Positions 50,470 through 62,745 of a stretch of DNA of 64,000 bases are shown here, piece by piece. The notes below the pieces were generated by a model, which worked only from the letters and a program-made list of their open reading frames with translations, searched no databases and was not told where the DNA came from. A program made the translations under genes and the position numbers. Source of the DNA: Carex sylvatica (lineage: Eukaryota > Streptophyta > Magnoliopsida > Poales > Cyperaceae). The DNA lies in the NCBI GenBank assembly GCA_964058845.1, contig CAXKVR010000138.1, positions 1-64,000 of the forward strand, written 5' to 3'. The first letter of the stretch is position 1; each line of letters begins with the position of its first letter.

Positions 50470-50625
50470 GGCCCTGTTCAGCTGCACAGTGGGATTGAGA
50501 ATAGGTACGGAAATGCAAAAATTTTGAACTGAAAATTACTGTTCACGTGGGAAAAAAAAAATTCAGTCTGAGTGAATTTTCATTTTTCCACGTAAACAGT
50601 GATTTTCGGAGATCCGAACAGGGCC
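50470..50625. mobile_element. Short MITE, 156 bp, GGCCCTGTTC ends
   Basis: Perfect 10-bp inverted ends GGCCCTGTTC/GAACAGGGCC. The arms pair further through ACTGTTCACGTGG and CCACGTAAACAGT. A GGCCCTGTTC end is typical of plant hAT/PIF-type MITEs. The target duplication is short or absent. Confidence 0.85.
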
Positions 50626-50798
50626 TTAGCTGGAAGGATTGGGATAGGCTGTTAGGTAATACTTTTCACGCTTGTTTTGAATTTTGATTGAATTTGACTG
50701 CGTTTGATGAGAGCCGCCACCCGCCACAGCTCATAAACGCTGCCTCAGTATCTCATATATCAAAATTCAAACTAAGAAAATAACAACGACCTGTATTA

Positions 50799-50816
50799 AA
50801 AGAAGAAGAAGAAGAA
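50799..50816. repeat. (AAG)n microsatellite
   Basis: Six AAG-type trinucleotides. Confidence 0.8.
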
Positions 50817-51060
50817 AATAATAAGGTGAGCCACGAATAGTTTCCTCGTACAGTGTAAACCTTTTGCTTTTATTTTTATTTGTACTGTAATTCACTAAAA
50901 TCCTTGAAAAAAATATATAATAATTTACGAATAGTTGTTGAAAAATAAAACACTTGGAGAAAAATAATAAGTAAGACAAAATAGAAGCATGTTAATTATC
51001 GTTGAGGAATTCTGATTCTAACTCGTTCATTAACATATGAATGCCGCAATATTATTATAT

Positions 51061-52495
51061 GGGAAAATTTCTGGTGTGTTCATCTAAATTTTTAAAATAA
51101 CCAATATTTTCATCAAAACATCATAATATCCTATATCCCCTATAAATTTTGACTTTATTTCTTCCATCCTCTTTTATTCATTTAAAATTTTATTTAATTG
51201 TTTTAAAAAATAAATTGACAAATATACCCTTTCATTCATCTCTCCCAGATAACATATGTCATTCTAATAACCTCAAAATCTGAAAAGTTTTTCACTTGAC
51301 CTAATTCCAGAGAACTTGAGAAAGTGCTCGAGTCTTGTCAAAATGCGTAGTTAATCCTATGAAATTCTAATTAGATTTGGAAATTTTTCAGGCTCCATTT
51401 CGATGGTAATTGAGTGGGGGAAAATGATTTTTTTTTTAGGATTGAAAATGCCTTGTATAGTTACAAGTACCTGGTATAGTGGTATGCCTCTATTAAATGG
51501 AGGCACGACATAAAATAGAAATTTTATGGTATCTTGTGTTGTGTGATTAGAGTCACAGGTGTATAGGATGAGATGCATATTGATTATTAAATTTACGTTA
51601 AGCTATTTATTTTTAAATTAGTGAATTAGCCCTTTTAATACTTTTTTAGATTTGCTATATTTCTTGTTTATCTTTTGCATATCAAGAGCCATAGATTCTA
51701 AATCCGCAACAACTAGCACTTGTACAACACGTCAACACGTGCCTCTATTAATTTTTTCTTCTTTTATTCAAATAAAGATACATTTCTTTTGTTTAAACAA
51801 GCTCAAGTGCATGCAATAGGATTGGATCAAAAGAACTTGCATTTGATTTAGTGGCAAATATACATGACTTTTATGTGGAAGATAATGGGTTCGAAATCCA
51901 CAAAGTGAAAAAATTCTCTATATTAATGCATATGGATTTGAAATGTATTGAGTGGCTTGACCTCTAATTCATATTTCAAAATAGAATTTGATCAAGTATT
52001 TCAGAGGAATACTTTCATTTAGGTAATTCACAGAAACACTTCCAAGTATTTCACTAAATTCTTTAGACCATAAAATTTCTACTTTTATCTCGTGCCTTTG
52101 TTTTTAATAGAGACATACTAAGTACTTATAACTAAAGCGTTTTCAATCCTTAGAAAATTGTTTTATTTTTTCCCCTCAAATTTAAATTATGTGCAGAGAA
52201 TTGCAAAGAACTAATTAGGCATTTGGACAAGGCTCAAGCACTTTCCCATATTCTCTGAAATCAGATGAAATAAAAAGCTTTTCATATTTTGAAGTTATTA
52301 AAATGACATATGCTATTTGGGAGAGATGAATAAAAGGATATATTTGTCAATTCAATTTTAAAACAATTAAATAAAATTTTAAATGAATAAAAGAGGATGG
52401 AAGAAATAAAGTCAAAATTTCTATGGGATATAGGATATTTTGATGAAAATATTGGCTATTTTAGAAGTTTAGATGGGTACACTAATTTTTTTTTC
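51061..52495. mobile_element. Long-TIR element, 1.43 kb, MULE-like
   Basis: The terminal inverted repeats are very long (about 51061-51580 against 52030-52495). They include GCTCGAGTCTTGTC-like/GACAAGGCTCAAGC and CAGATAACATATGTCATT/AATGACATATGCTATTTG pairs. The flanks TTATTATAT (51052-51060) and TTATTATAA (52496-52504) match at 8 of 9 bases. The centre (about 51590-52030) is unique and non-coding. Confidence 0.82.
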
Positions 52496-52504
52496 TTATT
52501 ATAA

Positions 52505-53737
52505 GTATCAGATATGAATTAGGTAAGACACGTGGATAGATAAGTCGAAAATTACATCCAATCATCAAAATTATACTTAAACAAAAAAAGATGGTACTGT
52601 GAGTTTGACTGCTTGAACCATGCATGTAACAAATAATTAAAGTGATATTGTTAGTCGTAATCCACACGTTCGCTTCCGTTTTAATCCGTGAACTACAATC
52701 TACACAAACTAACTAGCTAGCTAGGTGGCCAGGCTGTACAAACTGGTCCTGTACGTATCTCTACCAGACGACTTATCTTGTCTTTATAATTAATTCTCAT
52801 TCCAGCAATATATTTGGTAAACTGTGACTGCATACGAAGACAAGAGTACAATGAGCTAAGAAGACATTCTGCATCAATTAATGTACCTAATTGTTGTACG
52901 TCGTCATATGAATTAAAGGAGATGTAATGTCATAACAATAATTGTAATAAATATGAGTACACTTAAAATACCTTATTAGTTTTGTGCTCAATCATACTCC
53001 ACATCCTTATTGAATTCGGATTCTCATCGGAACCGTAAAAGGGAATTTTTTAGAACTAGTGGATCTGAACAATTAATTCTTTTAATTTTGTACAAATCTC
53101 AAAGCACAAATAATACTGCCCCTGCACTATCCTGAATAGGCACCGTTTTTGAGTTAATCTTAATCTGTAAAGTAGTGGACCTCATCTTACATGTACCTGA
53201 GAGAATACATATTCCATCCTTTATCTCTGTTTTTAAAATTTAAATAGTCGATCGGAACCGCTCAATATGACTTTTATATTAAAATGTATTTGAAGACCAA
53301 ATTTTTTTTATATATAATTTGTTTACTAATTTTGTAGACAAGTACAAAAGTATTAATATTTTTTTGGATGGTCCATAATCTTGTGAAAAATAGTAATATA
53401 TTTTCTTAACTTCATAAGATAAAGTGACATCTAAGAAAAATAAAATAATTCAACGAGTTAAGAGCTTTCAATCTGGCAAGAGGAAATGAAATTGAGTGCC
53501 TTTGTCCATCTATTTGTTATTGAAAGAGGAAAAATACTTTCTAGCCGTTAAAGATGGTACTGTCGAACTAAGATGTGGATTAGTGTCATGCAAGATGAGA
53601 TGTACGCAATGAAGATGAATAATCATGTTTATAGTAGATGCATGTGCTACTTTTACTCGATCGGTTACTCGGCTTTGATCTGATTCCAAACCGAAACCGA
53701 CATGATTGGTTAAATTGAATAGGTTATGATTTTTATA
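52505..53737. other. Intergenic DNA with a MITE remnant
   Basis: No gene. Bases 53225-53460 resemble the arms of the foldback MITEs at 40496 and 42633 (TTTTAAAATTTAAATAGTCGATC, TATTTGAAGACCAAATTTT), but the other half is lost. Confidence 0.5.
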
Positions 53738-53740
53738 TTA

Positions 53741-54066
53741 GGATATGTTTGATTGTGGAGTAAGGGGTGGAGTAAATTCTCTACTCTATTTTTAAGAAGT
53801 TAAACAAGAAGTAAATTTGAAGCAGCAAGATGCAGTAACATTTGAGTATCCGGATTAAATTACTATACATTTTTAGATGGAGTAACTTATTCCATCTGTG
53901 AGTCCCGCGATTAGAGTAACACAATATTATAAAAAAATTTCTCTTCATGAGTTTACTCCACCAAACTGCAACTAAACTCCAACCAAACATAATTATTTTA
54001 ATCCACTTTAATTCAAAATAAGAAATTTAATCTGAATTAACTTCACTCCACAACCAAAAATGACCT
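53741..54066. mobile_element. Tourist-like MITE, about 326 bp
   Basis: GGATATGTTTGATTGTGGAGT at the left is inverted as ACTCCACAACCAAAAATGACC at the right. TTA precedes the element (53738-53740) and recurs at its right edge (54067-54069), matching the 3-bp duplication of PIF/Harbinger MITEs. An inner CTCCAACCAAACAT copy suggests a nested or rearranged end. Confidence 0.65.
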
Positions 54067-54769
54067 TTAAGTTATAGATACGAATCCAAAATTAATATTT
54101 CTATATATTCAATCCAAATCCTATCATTATCTGACATAACAATGGGTAGGGTATGGATTCATGTAAGCTATATATCATATTCAAATCCAGAAATAATTCT
54201 ATGATCATATAACTAATAACTATCTGTTGTAATTAATGTTATATGGTAACAATCATAAGAGAAAATAAGTACTTCCGAATAAAACTTTGAGATTAAAAAA
54301 AAACATTTTTTTTTTACTTTCCTTTCCAATTTTAAAATAAATAAATTCTTAAAGAAAAAAAATACTTAAACTTTAATCCTAATATCTATGTTCCTTGCAA
54401 ATGTTGCATCAGTGAAATAATATTTTTTATTTAAATAGATTAGAATTTTGTATGAAGTTGTTATTTTAATTTATTATCATATTGTATTATATTATTACGG
54501 TCAACAATAAAATTTTGATCTAGAGTGATGCTTTTAATTGATATGTTGCTAAAAATTTTTTGACAAGAGATGTTTACTTGAGAATAGAAAAGCCAAAAAT
54601 TTCAATGTTATAAAAAACTATTAAATTCTCATGATCTGAAACCATCCCAGGCATGAACCTAATTGGACAGATTCCAAATAAATTATAAATATTTATCTAT
54701 CCGAATTTGAGAAGATTCCAAATACTTAAGCCGACTGCTGTGAACCTTTTGAAGACCATACATAATTCG

Positions 54770-55012
54770 ATGAGAAAATTTTATATATGTTCAACATGCA
54801 ATCAATGGATGGGCTGGTGCGACAACACTGCCAATTTGTGTAACGTAAGTTTAAATTCTCATATGCAGCAACCTTACAGACAAGTTGAAATATACCGAAA
54901 TGAGGCAGAAGTATCTTCGATTCTCAACAAACAACTAGCAGTATTAATTGTGATTTGTGCATTGATCTTGATTGTGATATATTTTTTATTATTATTTTGT
55001 TGCTTCATGTAA
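54770..55012 (+). CDS. Hypothetical 80-residue protein with C-terminal membrane segment
   Basis: This open frame starts at an ATG (54770) and is open further upstream to 54707. It has a CSTCNQWMGWCD cysteine/tryptophan cluster and ends in a strongly hydrophobic stretch (LAVLIVICALILIVIYFLLL), as in a tail-anchored protein. I do not recognise a family. It lies at the left of the CACTA-like region and may be a fragment of transposon or captured sequence. There is no evidence of expression. Confidence 0.25.
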   Translation: MRKFYICSTCNQWMGWCDNTANLCNVSLNSHMQQPYRQVEIYRNEAEVSSILNKQLAVLIVICALILIVIYFLLLFCCFM

Positions 55013-55080
55013 AGTAGTAGATTAAATAAGATGAGTGTCATAAGCTATCCAAAATGCATGCAAAACATGTTCTTAAAATC

Positions 55081-55256
55081 AAACCATGTTTTGATCCCAA
55101 CTCTTCGACAGTGTAAAGACAGTGCATTGTTGTTTAATCTCTTATACAAACTCCCTTTGAATTAAGTGGTGGTTTGTGAAAGAGTTTAAACAACAACGTA
55201 AGTCCACTGTCGTATGTCTATTTTTGCACTGCCGAAGACTCGGGATTAAAACATGA
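55081..55256. repeat. Inverted repeat, 176 bp hairpin
   Basis: AAACCATGTTTTGATCCCAA...CTCTTCGACAGTG pairs with CACTGCCGAAGACTCGGG...TTAAAACATG. The arms continue through GTTGTTTAA/TTAAACAAC. A related single arm (GCTGCCGAAGACTTGGGATG) recurs at 57099. Words like these are common in sub-terminal parts of plant CACTA elements. Confidence 0.75.
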
Positions 55257-55299
55257 TTTAATATTTATAATGATATCTCCATATTATATCTAAATTATG

Positions 55300-56690
55300 G
55301 CCCTAATTTACAATGAAACCTGTGCTTTAAAGCCTATGAATGTGGACTTTTTACTTATATTTCGATGAAATGTGGTACTGCTATGCTTTGTTTGGTATTT
55401 TGCAGGAAAAAGGGCGAAAAACTGGTTCTGACTACTTTTCATACGGCCCGTATGATATTCTGTACAGGCCGTACAAGAACTGCCCAACCACACAGAAGGA
55501 TCCACAACAGAGGCACAAAGTCTCCAAGTCAAAGCCCAGGCATACGGGCCGTACGGGATCCTGTACGGGCCGTACAACGCTGATTCGGAAAATCCAGCTG
55601 GAATCTGAATTGAGCACGATTTGAGGAGCCGAAAAGGAAACCCCTGCAGGCGTGATCTGGGGCATTAAAGGAGATATTCCACAGCAGGAAAGGGGATTAA
55701 TAGCAGAATCAATCAATAACTTTCTATCATTCATTCTATCATCGAATTCTTGCTAGGTTTTCGGACAAGGGGAAAAGAGAAAGAGAAGGGGAGAACGCGA
55801 GTTTTCCACGGATCTTCGGATTTTCCACTGTTTTATCATGAACTCTTTTATTTCTTGTTATTTGTGTTATCTTATAAACATGAGTAGCTAATTTACTTTG
55901 TTTCTAGGGGTAAGATGTAGTTTCTAATTTAGTTTTGCTTGTATGCTACTATGATTTTGTGTTGAACGCTTGGTTTTTACTTTGTTATGTAGTATTTTTA
56001 TTGCTCTATTTGTGCTTGCTTGAATCTGATTAGTCATCCCATTAGATGAATGCGCACATCTAAGTGTGGAGCCAAGTCTATGAAATTCATTCCAACCGAA
56101 TAAAGTATATGAAGTAGGGTGAAACCAAGGAGTACCCGAAAGGCGAAACTTTCCTTGAGGCGAAAGTCCTTGGATACTTTTAGTAAACTAACAAATAACT
56201 TAGATAAATTAGGCCAAAATGCGAAAGTTGAGGTTTAACGCATCTAAGAGGGAAGTACTTGAGTCCGGTAATCGGGTATCAGGCCAAAATGCGAAAGTTG
56301 AGGTTAGGTATCTAGATCTGGTCAAAAGAAACCCTAAACACAGTATCAACACAGGAAACAGTAGCTGCAGCATTAACTTGAGGTGCCATACGGACCGTAC
56401 AGGAATCTGTACGGGCCGTACGCCTTGAGACTGAACAGAAATGAAATCTGAACCCTGGAAACGCCCTTTTATCAATTGAAAACAACTTTAATTATCTTTT
56501 ATTGTCTTTTAATCAGTAGAATTGTTAGAACTAAAACCAAACCAAATTTCTCTCACTTCTAGAATCTTGAGTGATTTTAGGATAAGTCCAGTGTTTTTAT
56601 TCCGTCCCTGTGGATCGATACCTGAGCATACTCAACGACAGGATAGTACACTTGCTATCTGAATTGACAGAGTATAACAAAGGTTTAAGA
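55300..56690 (+). mobile_element. LTR-retrotransposon LTR fragment (gypsy-like)
   Basis: This sequence is GC-richer than its surroundings. It has several TACGGGCCGTAC-type palindromes (55440-55480, 55550-55577, 56390-56422), a duplicated GGCCAAAATGCGAAAGTTGAGGT-type word (56212, 56283), and a CCGTCCCTGTGGATCGATACC motif near 56600 that is typical close to the 3' end of many plant gypsy LTRs. No gag-pol reading frame is present. Exact ends and a target duplication were not found. Confidence 0.55.
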
Positions 56691-56699
56691 AGTATAGCT

Positions 56700-57850
56700 T
56701 GCTATACTGAAACTTTTTGGCATATATTCTCGTGCGATCATATAACATATTTTGCATGGATGTTGGATAGCTTGTTACACTCATCTCATTTAATTGTTCT
56801 GCCATAGTGTTCTCTATTCTAATGCAAAAAATATATTAATTAAGTTTGGCTCTATATTAAATCCATCCTACCATTAATCAACTACTGTGTGTGACGTGTT
56901 GTAACTGTTGTGTTGTAATTATATAAATTAAATTGATCCTACATATTAAGTTTGCATATGATGTGTTGTAATTATTGTGTTGTAATTAATTGTAAATACT
57001 GTGATAAATTTTATGGATGTTTATTTGAGTGTTTATATTGCATGCACATGGTAACTTTTATATGGATTAATTAATTATCACATGTCCATTGCGACGCTGC
57101 CGAAGACTTGGGATGAATACATGATTTATTGTTCAAAACACGTCTTATTAGTTGAAAGTTAGTTTGACCTATTTCTTTGTAACCTAACCAAGATAATTGA
57201 TAATGATCTTATAGATTTAGTGTCTAATAAAATATAGTGAATTAATTAGTCAAATCAAAAGAAATTGTTGCATATATATGATGTGTTGTAATTGTAAATA
57301 AGGAGATGAATTCTATATATGGATATGTTTTTTTGAGTATTTGTGTTGCATGTATGTACATGGTAACTTTTATGTGGATTAATTACACAATAAAAAAAAT
57401 ACAATGAAACATGTTCACATAAGGAGAGATCCACTTACGATTAATATTTGTTTACAATTATTTACCTATTACCTAAGAAATATCAATATATAAAAAACAT
57501 GCATCAACAAACATCAATAAATGTTAATTGTAAGTTGATCCCTCCTCATATATTATTTACCTATATTAATTGTATGCACAACTTGTTAACTTTTATATAA
57601 ATTAATTGCACAGTTACATAAATTAATTAGTAAATGTTGGTTGAATTAATGTGGATTAAATCGAATTTACATCCTCTTCAATACTGCACAGAGAATCTTT
57701 TACAATTAATGGATCTAGATCGTTCTTTTTAACTTGGCATGAATCACAAAGTCCAATAATACTGCTAGTCCTAATCCCAAAGCAATGAGATTTAATCTCA
57801 AACTGTAAATGAGGCCCATCCTCTACGGTATCGAAGAAGAGTTGAATCCG
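56700..57850. other. Probable interior of a decayed transposon
   Basis: AT-rich with repeated words (TGATGTGTTGTAATTATTGTG, ACATGGTAACTTTTATATGGATTAATTA at 57046 and 57359). Nothing coding. Probably part of the CACTA-like element. Confidence 0.4.
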
Positions 57851-57879
57851 ACACTGCTATATAAATATATTTATAAATA

Positions 57880-60800
57880 CGCGCGTACTATATGCATTTA
57901 TCCACCGTATTTATCCACATACCACCATCGGTGGTACTGTTGACCATAACTACTAGCCGATGGCATTACAGTTAAAGGGGAGCTAGAGTTTTCAAAAAAT
58001 ATATATCCAACAACACAGAAGTATTCTAGCACACTCTCGAAATTATTGGTCGTATCTAGGTAGCTCGCTTTCTCCGCTGCTACTTCGTCTTGACAATAGC
58101 TCTCCGTTGGGGGGGTTTTAGGATAATATGGTTATAGGGTTTAGTTTTAGATCTTTAGTTTTTTTAAACAATAATTTGTAGTTTAGGAGGTTCCTTACTG
58201 TTTGATATGTATTTTAATTTCAGCAATGTCGGTCCAAAATTATTTGCCACTTACAAAAAAGACTGAGGCCCGTTGCTGATCCGTAACAAATTCATATTAC
58301 CACTGATGGTGATGCTGGTTTGGCTGTGTGGATAAAATTTACTAATTTGATATTTTATTGATTTTTAATTCTTCAATAACATGAAATATGCAAGAACGAC
58401 CTTGCCTTGACATCCAATCACATAGATTTCATTTTTTGAAGATTTCCATCAATTCAAGACCTGTTAGGAGGAATGCAAGAAGAACAAGGGATTGGATATT
58501 GGTTAGAGAAAAGCCAAATGCCAACCAAGAAGCTGATTTTCCGAACTATACTAAGGTAATGCACCTGACTGAATAAATTAGTTCTTTTTTAAATTAGTTG
58601 CTACATGTACACGAAAGTGATACAATCATATCTATATTGTCAGGGCTAGTCTATTGTTGTTTCTTTCACAAGACATATATGGCTGTTAGTAATAGCTGTT
58701 AGGGAAGTTAGTTACAGCTATAACTATAGTGTTATTTATATGCTGTTATGATGTAAAGCTGATGGCTATATAAACAACTCAGGTGTAATCGATTCAGACT
58801 AATGATGAAATACAATTGATTCATTCTATTCCATCTCTCTCTATCTCTATTCTATCATACATGACAGGGGCCTGCTGATAGGATTAATGAGATTGCTAGT
58901 AAGAGTATTACAAGGAATACGGGGTCAGGTCCTGCTTATAAATTAGAAGGCATTGGACGAACTGGGCCTGGAATTCCAACTGCTTCATGACAGATATCTT
59001 GCAATGCCACCATCCGAAAGAGAAGCCTTCCATCTCTTTATCGGGCCGAAAGCTTTACGGGATGAGAGCTTTCAGATAATAGTGGATTTCAAAGATCTCC
59101 ATGATTTTATGACTTTCAACGATATTGACGTCTCTATTATCCAAGTCTGGACGATGTGAGTATTTATTATTATAAACATATCTACTATTTTTACAATCAA
59201 CTCCTTTATTTCATTCTTACACTGACTGTTTTTAGGTATTGCACGAAACTAATTCCTAATGGTGCCCAAAATAATGAAACTATTGATTTTCTGGACCCCA
59301 GTCAGCTTAGCGACACAGCTATTAAATATGCTGGTGAACATTCCCTTTCGTACTCTTGCTAAAGTTGCAGGATAATAATTTTGTATTCTTACTGTGCCAC
59401 AAAGATGGATAAGCTGCTAATTATACTCATATTTATTGTCTATTCTTAACAGGATAAGAATCTTATTTTATTACTTAAATTGTAGGGAACGTTTGAGGCT
59501 TCTTGTTATTATCCCAAGACAGAATGCTACCTACTTGCTGGACCCGGTGCTAAATAATAATGACCGGGAGTTTTACATTGTTTCTGTGTTATAGTAGTAC
59601 GCAAAATACATATAATTTAAAATGCAAAGTGCTTCCCATTGCCTACTTCTAGGTACGTACCGTATACTGACATTTAATAATTCTATGGCTTTAAGTCATA
59701 CATCTCCCGGGGAGGTCGGCACACGCCGGGGAGAAGAACAATGGAGGTCAGAATGTTTCAGGTAAGAAATATTTTAATTAAGTATTTTCTTGCAACTTAT
59801 TTGAAGTTCCAATTATTCTCTAATTAGATCTTATTTAAACAATACATATTTGATCAGAGCTCCACACAAAGTAATTTACGAGAGTCCCGGTATTATGTAA
59901 TGAAGAACATGGAGACGCTCATTATAAATTATGCACGTTTTTTTCCAAAGGTTTGTCAATCACCTGTTTCTATCATCCTTTCAGATTTAAGTTCTTAATT
60001 ATACATGTTATTCATATGTTTTCATTTATTCATGCAGTGTCATCTGTTCAAAATGCTGTACAAAGAATACGAATTACATGACATCCGTATCCAATGGTGT
60101 AAGTTCTTCTTGGAATTATCATCAGTTTAATTGTCGTGCAGGTACTTGGCGGTGGAAGGATTTGACAAGTTGTTGTCTGTGATTAGAAACAGTTATTGTT
60201 GTCAGGTTCTTGTGTTCAAACACTTAATTAATTTATTTTGATTTTAATAATTGTGGTAAGAACATTTAGTTTTATGGTACAATGAACTATTGCTGTGTTT
60301 AATAATTGTTGTAAACTCTTTTTAGTTTTCTAGTACAATGAACATTTAGTTTTATGTATGTTTAATAATTATTGTAAACTCTTTTTAGATATTGCTTATG
60401 ACATGGATTGATATATATATTATATGTTGGAGTACTTATGTATATATTAATTGTTGGTTCAGATATGAGTATATGATTGAATGAGTGCATGCATATTTAT
60501 TTTTACTTTGCTAGTTGTGTTTTAAAAATGACTAAGATAGCTTGTAATACTAGAATTAATGGTAAAAAATAAATAATAATTATATATATATCACCATCGG
60601 CCCAAAAATTAATGATCCGCTAGAATTTTAGAATTTGCCCACCCAACACAGACAAAACAGATGGTACAAGACACTAGTGCAATCGGCTATTGAAATTAAG
60701 TGGACGGCATTAATCACATTTGCCGTCGGTTGGAGAAACAAAAGCGATGGCGTTGGGTTCGTCAAACCGGATTGCCAAAGGTGTTGCCGATAGTATATTG

Positions 60801-60929
60801 ATTAACGCTATCTGTTTTGATTCGATAGAATAGACGTCTACATTTTCTATCGGGGGAATATGCCTCGGATCGGACTCTAATGGCGGAACGCGATTCTAAC
60901 CGATATAAAATAATTTTTTTGTAGTAGTG
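57880..60929 (+). mobile_element. Decayed CACTA (En/Spm) transposon with Ulp1-like remnant
   Basis: The right end reads, on the minus strand, CACTACTACAAAAAAATTA (ending at 60929), as in CACTA elements. Sub-terminal ACCATCGG/GCCGATGG/GCCGTCGG words occur at 57925-57970 and 60590-60730. Between them, coding blocks resemble the Ulp1-protease region carried by these transposons: 58950-59155 joined to 59236-59360 (MPPSEREAFHLFIGPKALRD, VSIIQVW|MYCTKLI, IDFLDPSQLSD), 59487-59596 (RLRLLVIIPRQNATYLLDP), 59858-59950 (YYVMKNMETL) and 60037-60130. Another possible exon lies at 58388-58557. The Cys expected before YYVM is replaced (ESRYYVM), so it is inactive. The left terminal repeat was not found, and the element may start further left. 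Confidence 0.65.
58681..58866 (+). mobile_element. Probable copia-type solo LTR or TRIM inside the CACTA
   Basis: The segment has TGTTAG near its start and TTAGTTACAGCTATAAC, then a TATATAAACAACTC box, ATGAAATACAATTGATTC and a CT-rich 3' part ending near CATACATGACA. This layout matches short copia LTRs. It interrupts the Ulp1-like coding blocks. No second LTR and no certain target duplication were found. Confidence 0.45.
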
Positions 60930-62500
60930 TAAACGGAGTTCATTTGATCTCCTTCTATAATATAGAGGGTCTTTAATATTAATGTGGATATAATTCACGT
61001 GAATTTTAAAGCTAATATGTGAATCCATATGATTCCTTTTTGAGTTGATGCAGGATACAAATTAGCATGAAGTTGTCCAGCGGTGAGAAAAAGGATCTGA
61101 TGATTGAAAATTTGACTTCCACTAGATATGTAGCCGTAGTTCATACATATATCAATATTCCTTAACAAACAAAGCCGCCTGTATCAGAATATTAGATAGA
61201 CTCGGAATAATGAAGTTCTATGTGTAAAGTTTGATGATAAGATCAAAACTTACACCAACCTTTTTTGTGGAGACTTCAACGAATTAACACGCGTGTTGAT
61301 ATTTGAATTAGGTCTGTGTGGCTGCAAGAGAAAGTAAAGTAATTAAGACCATTTCTCGGGAAAATATAAATTATTCGAGACAACTTGAATGAAGCGTTTG
61401 GCAAAATGGCACCTCATTTTCGAAGGATGAGATAATTTCCAGGAACAAATATTGTTTTAATTTGATTGTTTAATTTGTCACTTGGTCGATCCCAACCTCT
61501 GTCACCCCTTTAGATCCACATTTCCTGAAACTAAATTCGTTTTAAAAAATATATCAAATACCAAGAACATTTTTCTTGTAAGAAACATCTGCTAATGTTT
61601 TAAATGATTTTTAGTGTTATGAATACTATTTTTGAAAGAACAAGTACAGAGCTCGAAGAGGCCATTCGGCAGCCTTTCTTCTAAGGTTTTACGCTGGCTA
61701 AGAAGTTTTAATTTACTTGAATCAAACCGAACAAGTATTTCTTAGGAACCGTGAAAATCAATTTAGTTAAAAATGATTTTCTTAGGAGCTTAAATTATCG
61801 CTTTAGTTAAGAACGGCCTTCCTATAGATCAAGCCAAGATATCACACATGTAAGGTGTATATACTTGTATAATTATGTATAAAAATAGTAACAATTAAAA
61901 AAAAGAAGTTTAAGTTTATTTTTATTTTTTATTATTACAAGTATTATATTGTTAAAAATAGTAAAGAATCAAGGAATTGATCTTAGTCATTCACCATCGA
62001 TCATAGGACTAGAATAAAGTCAAGAATAGAACTTGTTCTTTTTGTATATTTGGAAAAAGGAAAAAAGTAGGTAAGAGTTGGTACCAATAGGTTACCAAAA
62101 ATAACATCAATACCAACGGTACAAATTATATAGCTGTTTGCGTGTATAAATAGAGATCAGAACTTGTATCAAAAATCATAAGATAAATATACAAAATATT
62201 TTCATCATCTCCTCATAATTCCCTTTGTTATTCAACAAATATATATTTGCTTATCATGTCTATGTTGTGCCATAATCTACTTGTCTGTTTGACTAGATTG
62301 ATAAAACATATATTTATTGAATTTAACAGTTTTTTGTCTTGAAATATTGTGCATGTTTATGACTATAGAAATTACAATATACATATCAAAGATGGACAAA
62401 AAATTATTATATTTATCAACGATGAAGTTATAAAGCACTGGGTATTGGATACCAGAAGCATCATCTTAAGATTAGAATAATTAATATGTAAAATTGATAA
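60930..62500. other. Intergenic DNA, no gene seen
   Basis: AT-rich. A TATA-like GTATAAATAGAGATC lies at 62144, and an ACCAACGGTAC word precedes it at 62112. This could be an older or partial copy of the LTR promoter that follows. No coding segment is supported; the open frame 60762-61028 (minus) overlaps the CACTA end. Confidence 0.45.
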
Positions 62501-62530
62501 AATAAGTTTGAGATTGATCTAAGTGGGACC

Positions 62531-62712
62531 AGAAACCGTTGCAATGGTAGAATAACAGAAAAAATAGGTTGGCACCCCCGAATTTCCAGAGGCCAACCGT
62601 TATGGGCTCGTTACCACGGTTATCTACCGTTATGCATCCGTGGCAATGGTTAACGACCGTTAGGGTTAACGGCAACCAAACTCAGCTGTAAGTTGGCCAA
62701 CCGTTATAATGG
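62531..62712. promoter_or_regulatory. Cluster of AACCGTTA/TAACGG (MYB-core-like) motifs
   Basis: Within 182 bases the CCGTT/AACGG core occurs at least six times (62536, 62597, 62627, 62657, 62667 as AACGG, 62701), plus CCACGG at 62614. GGCCAACCGTTAT appears twice (62591, 62694). AACGG is the core of plant MSA and MYB sites. The cluster ends 34 bases before the TATA box. Confidence 0.6.
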
Positions 62713-62745
62713 TTAGTACCAAATTACTTCATTCTAATCAACTCA

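Noticed and set aside
55308..55734. Four overlapping open frames on both strands
   Set aside because: They arise from TACGGGCCGTAC repeats in the LTR fragment and have no protein similarity that I can see.
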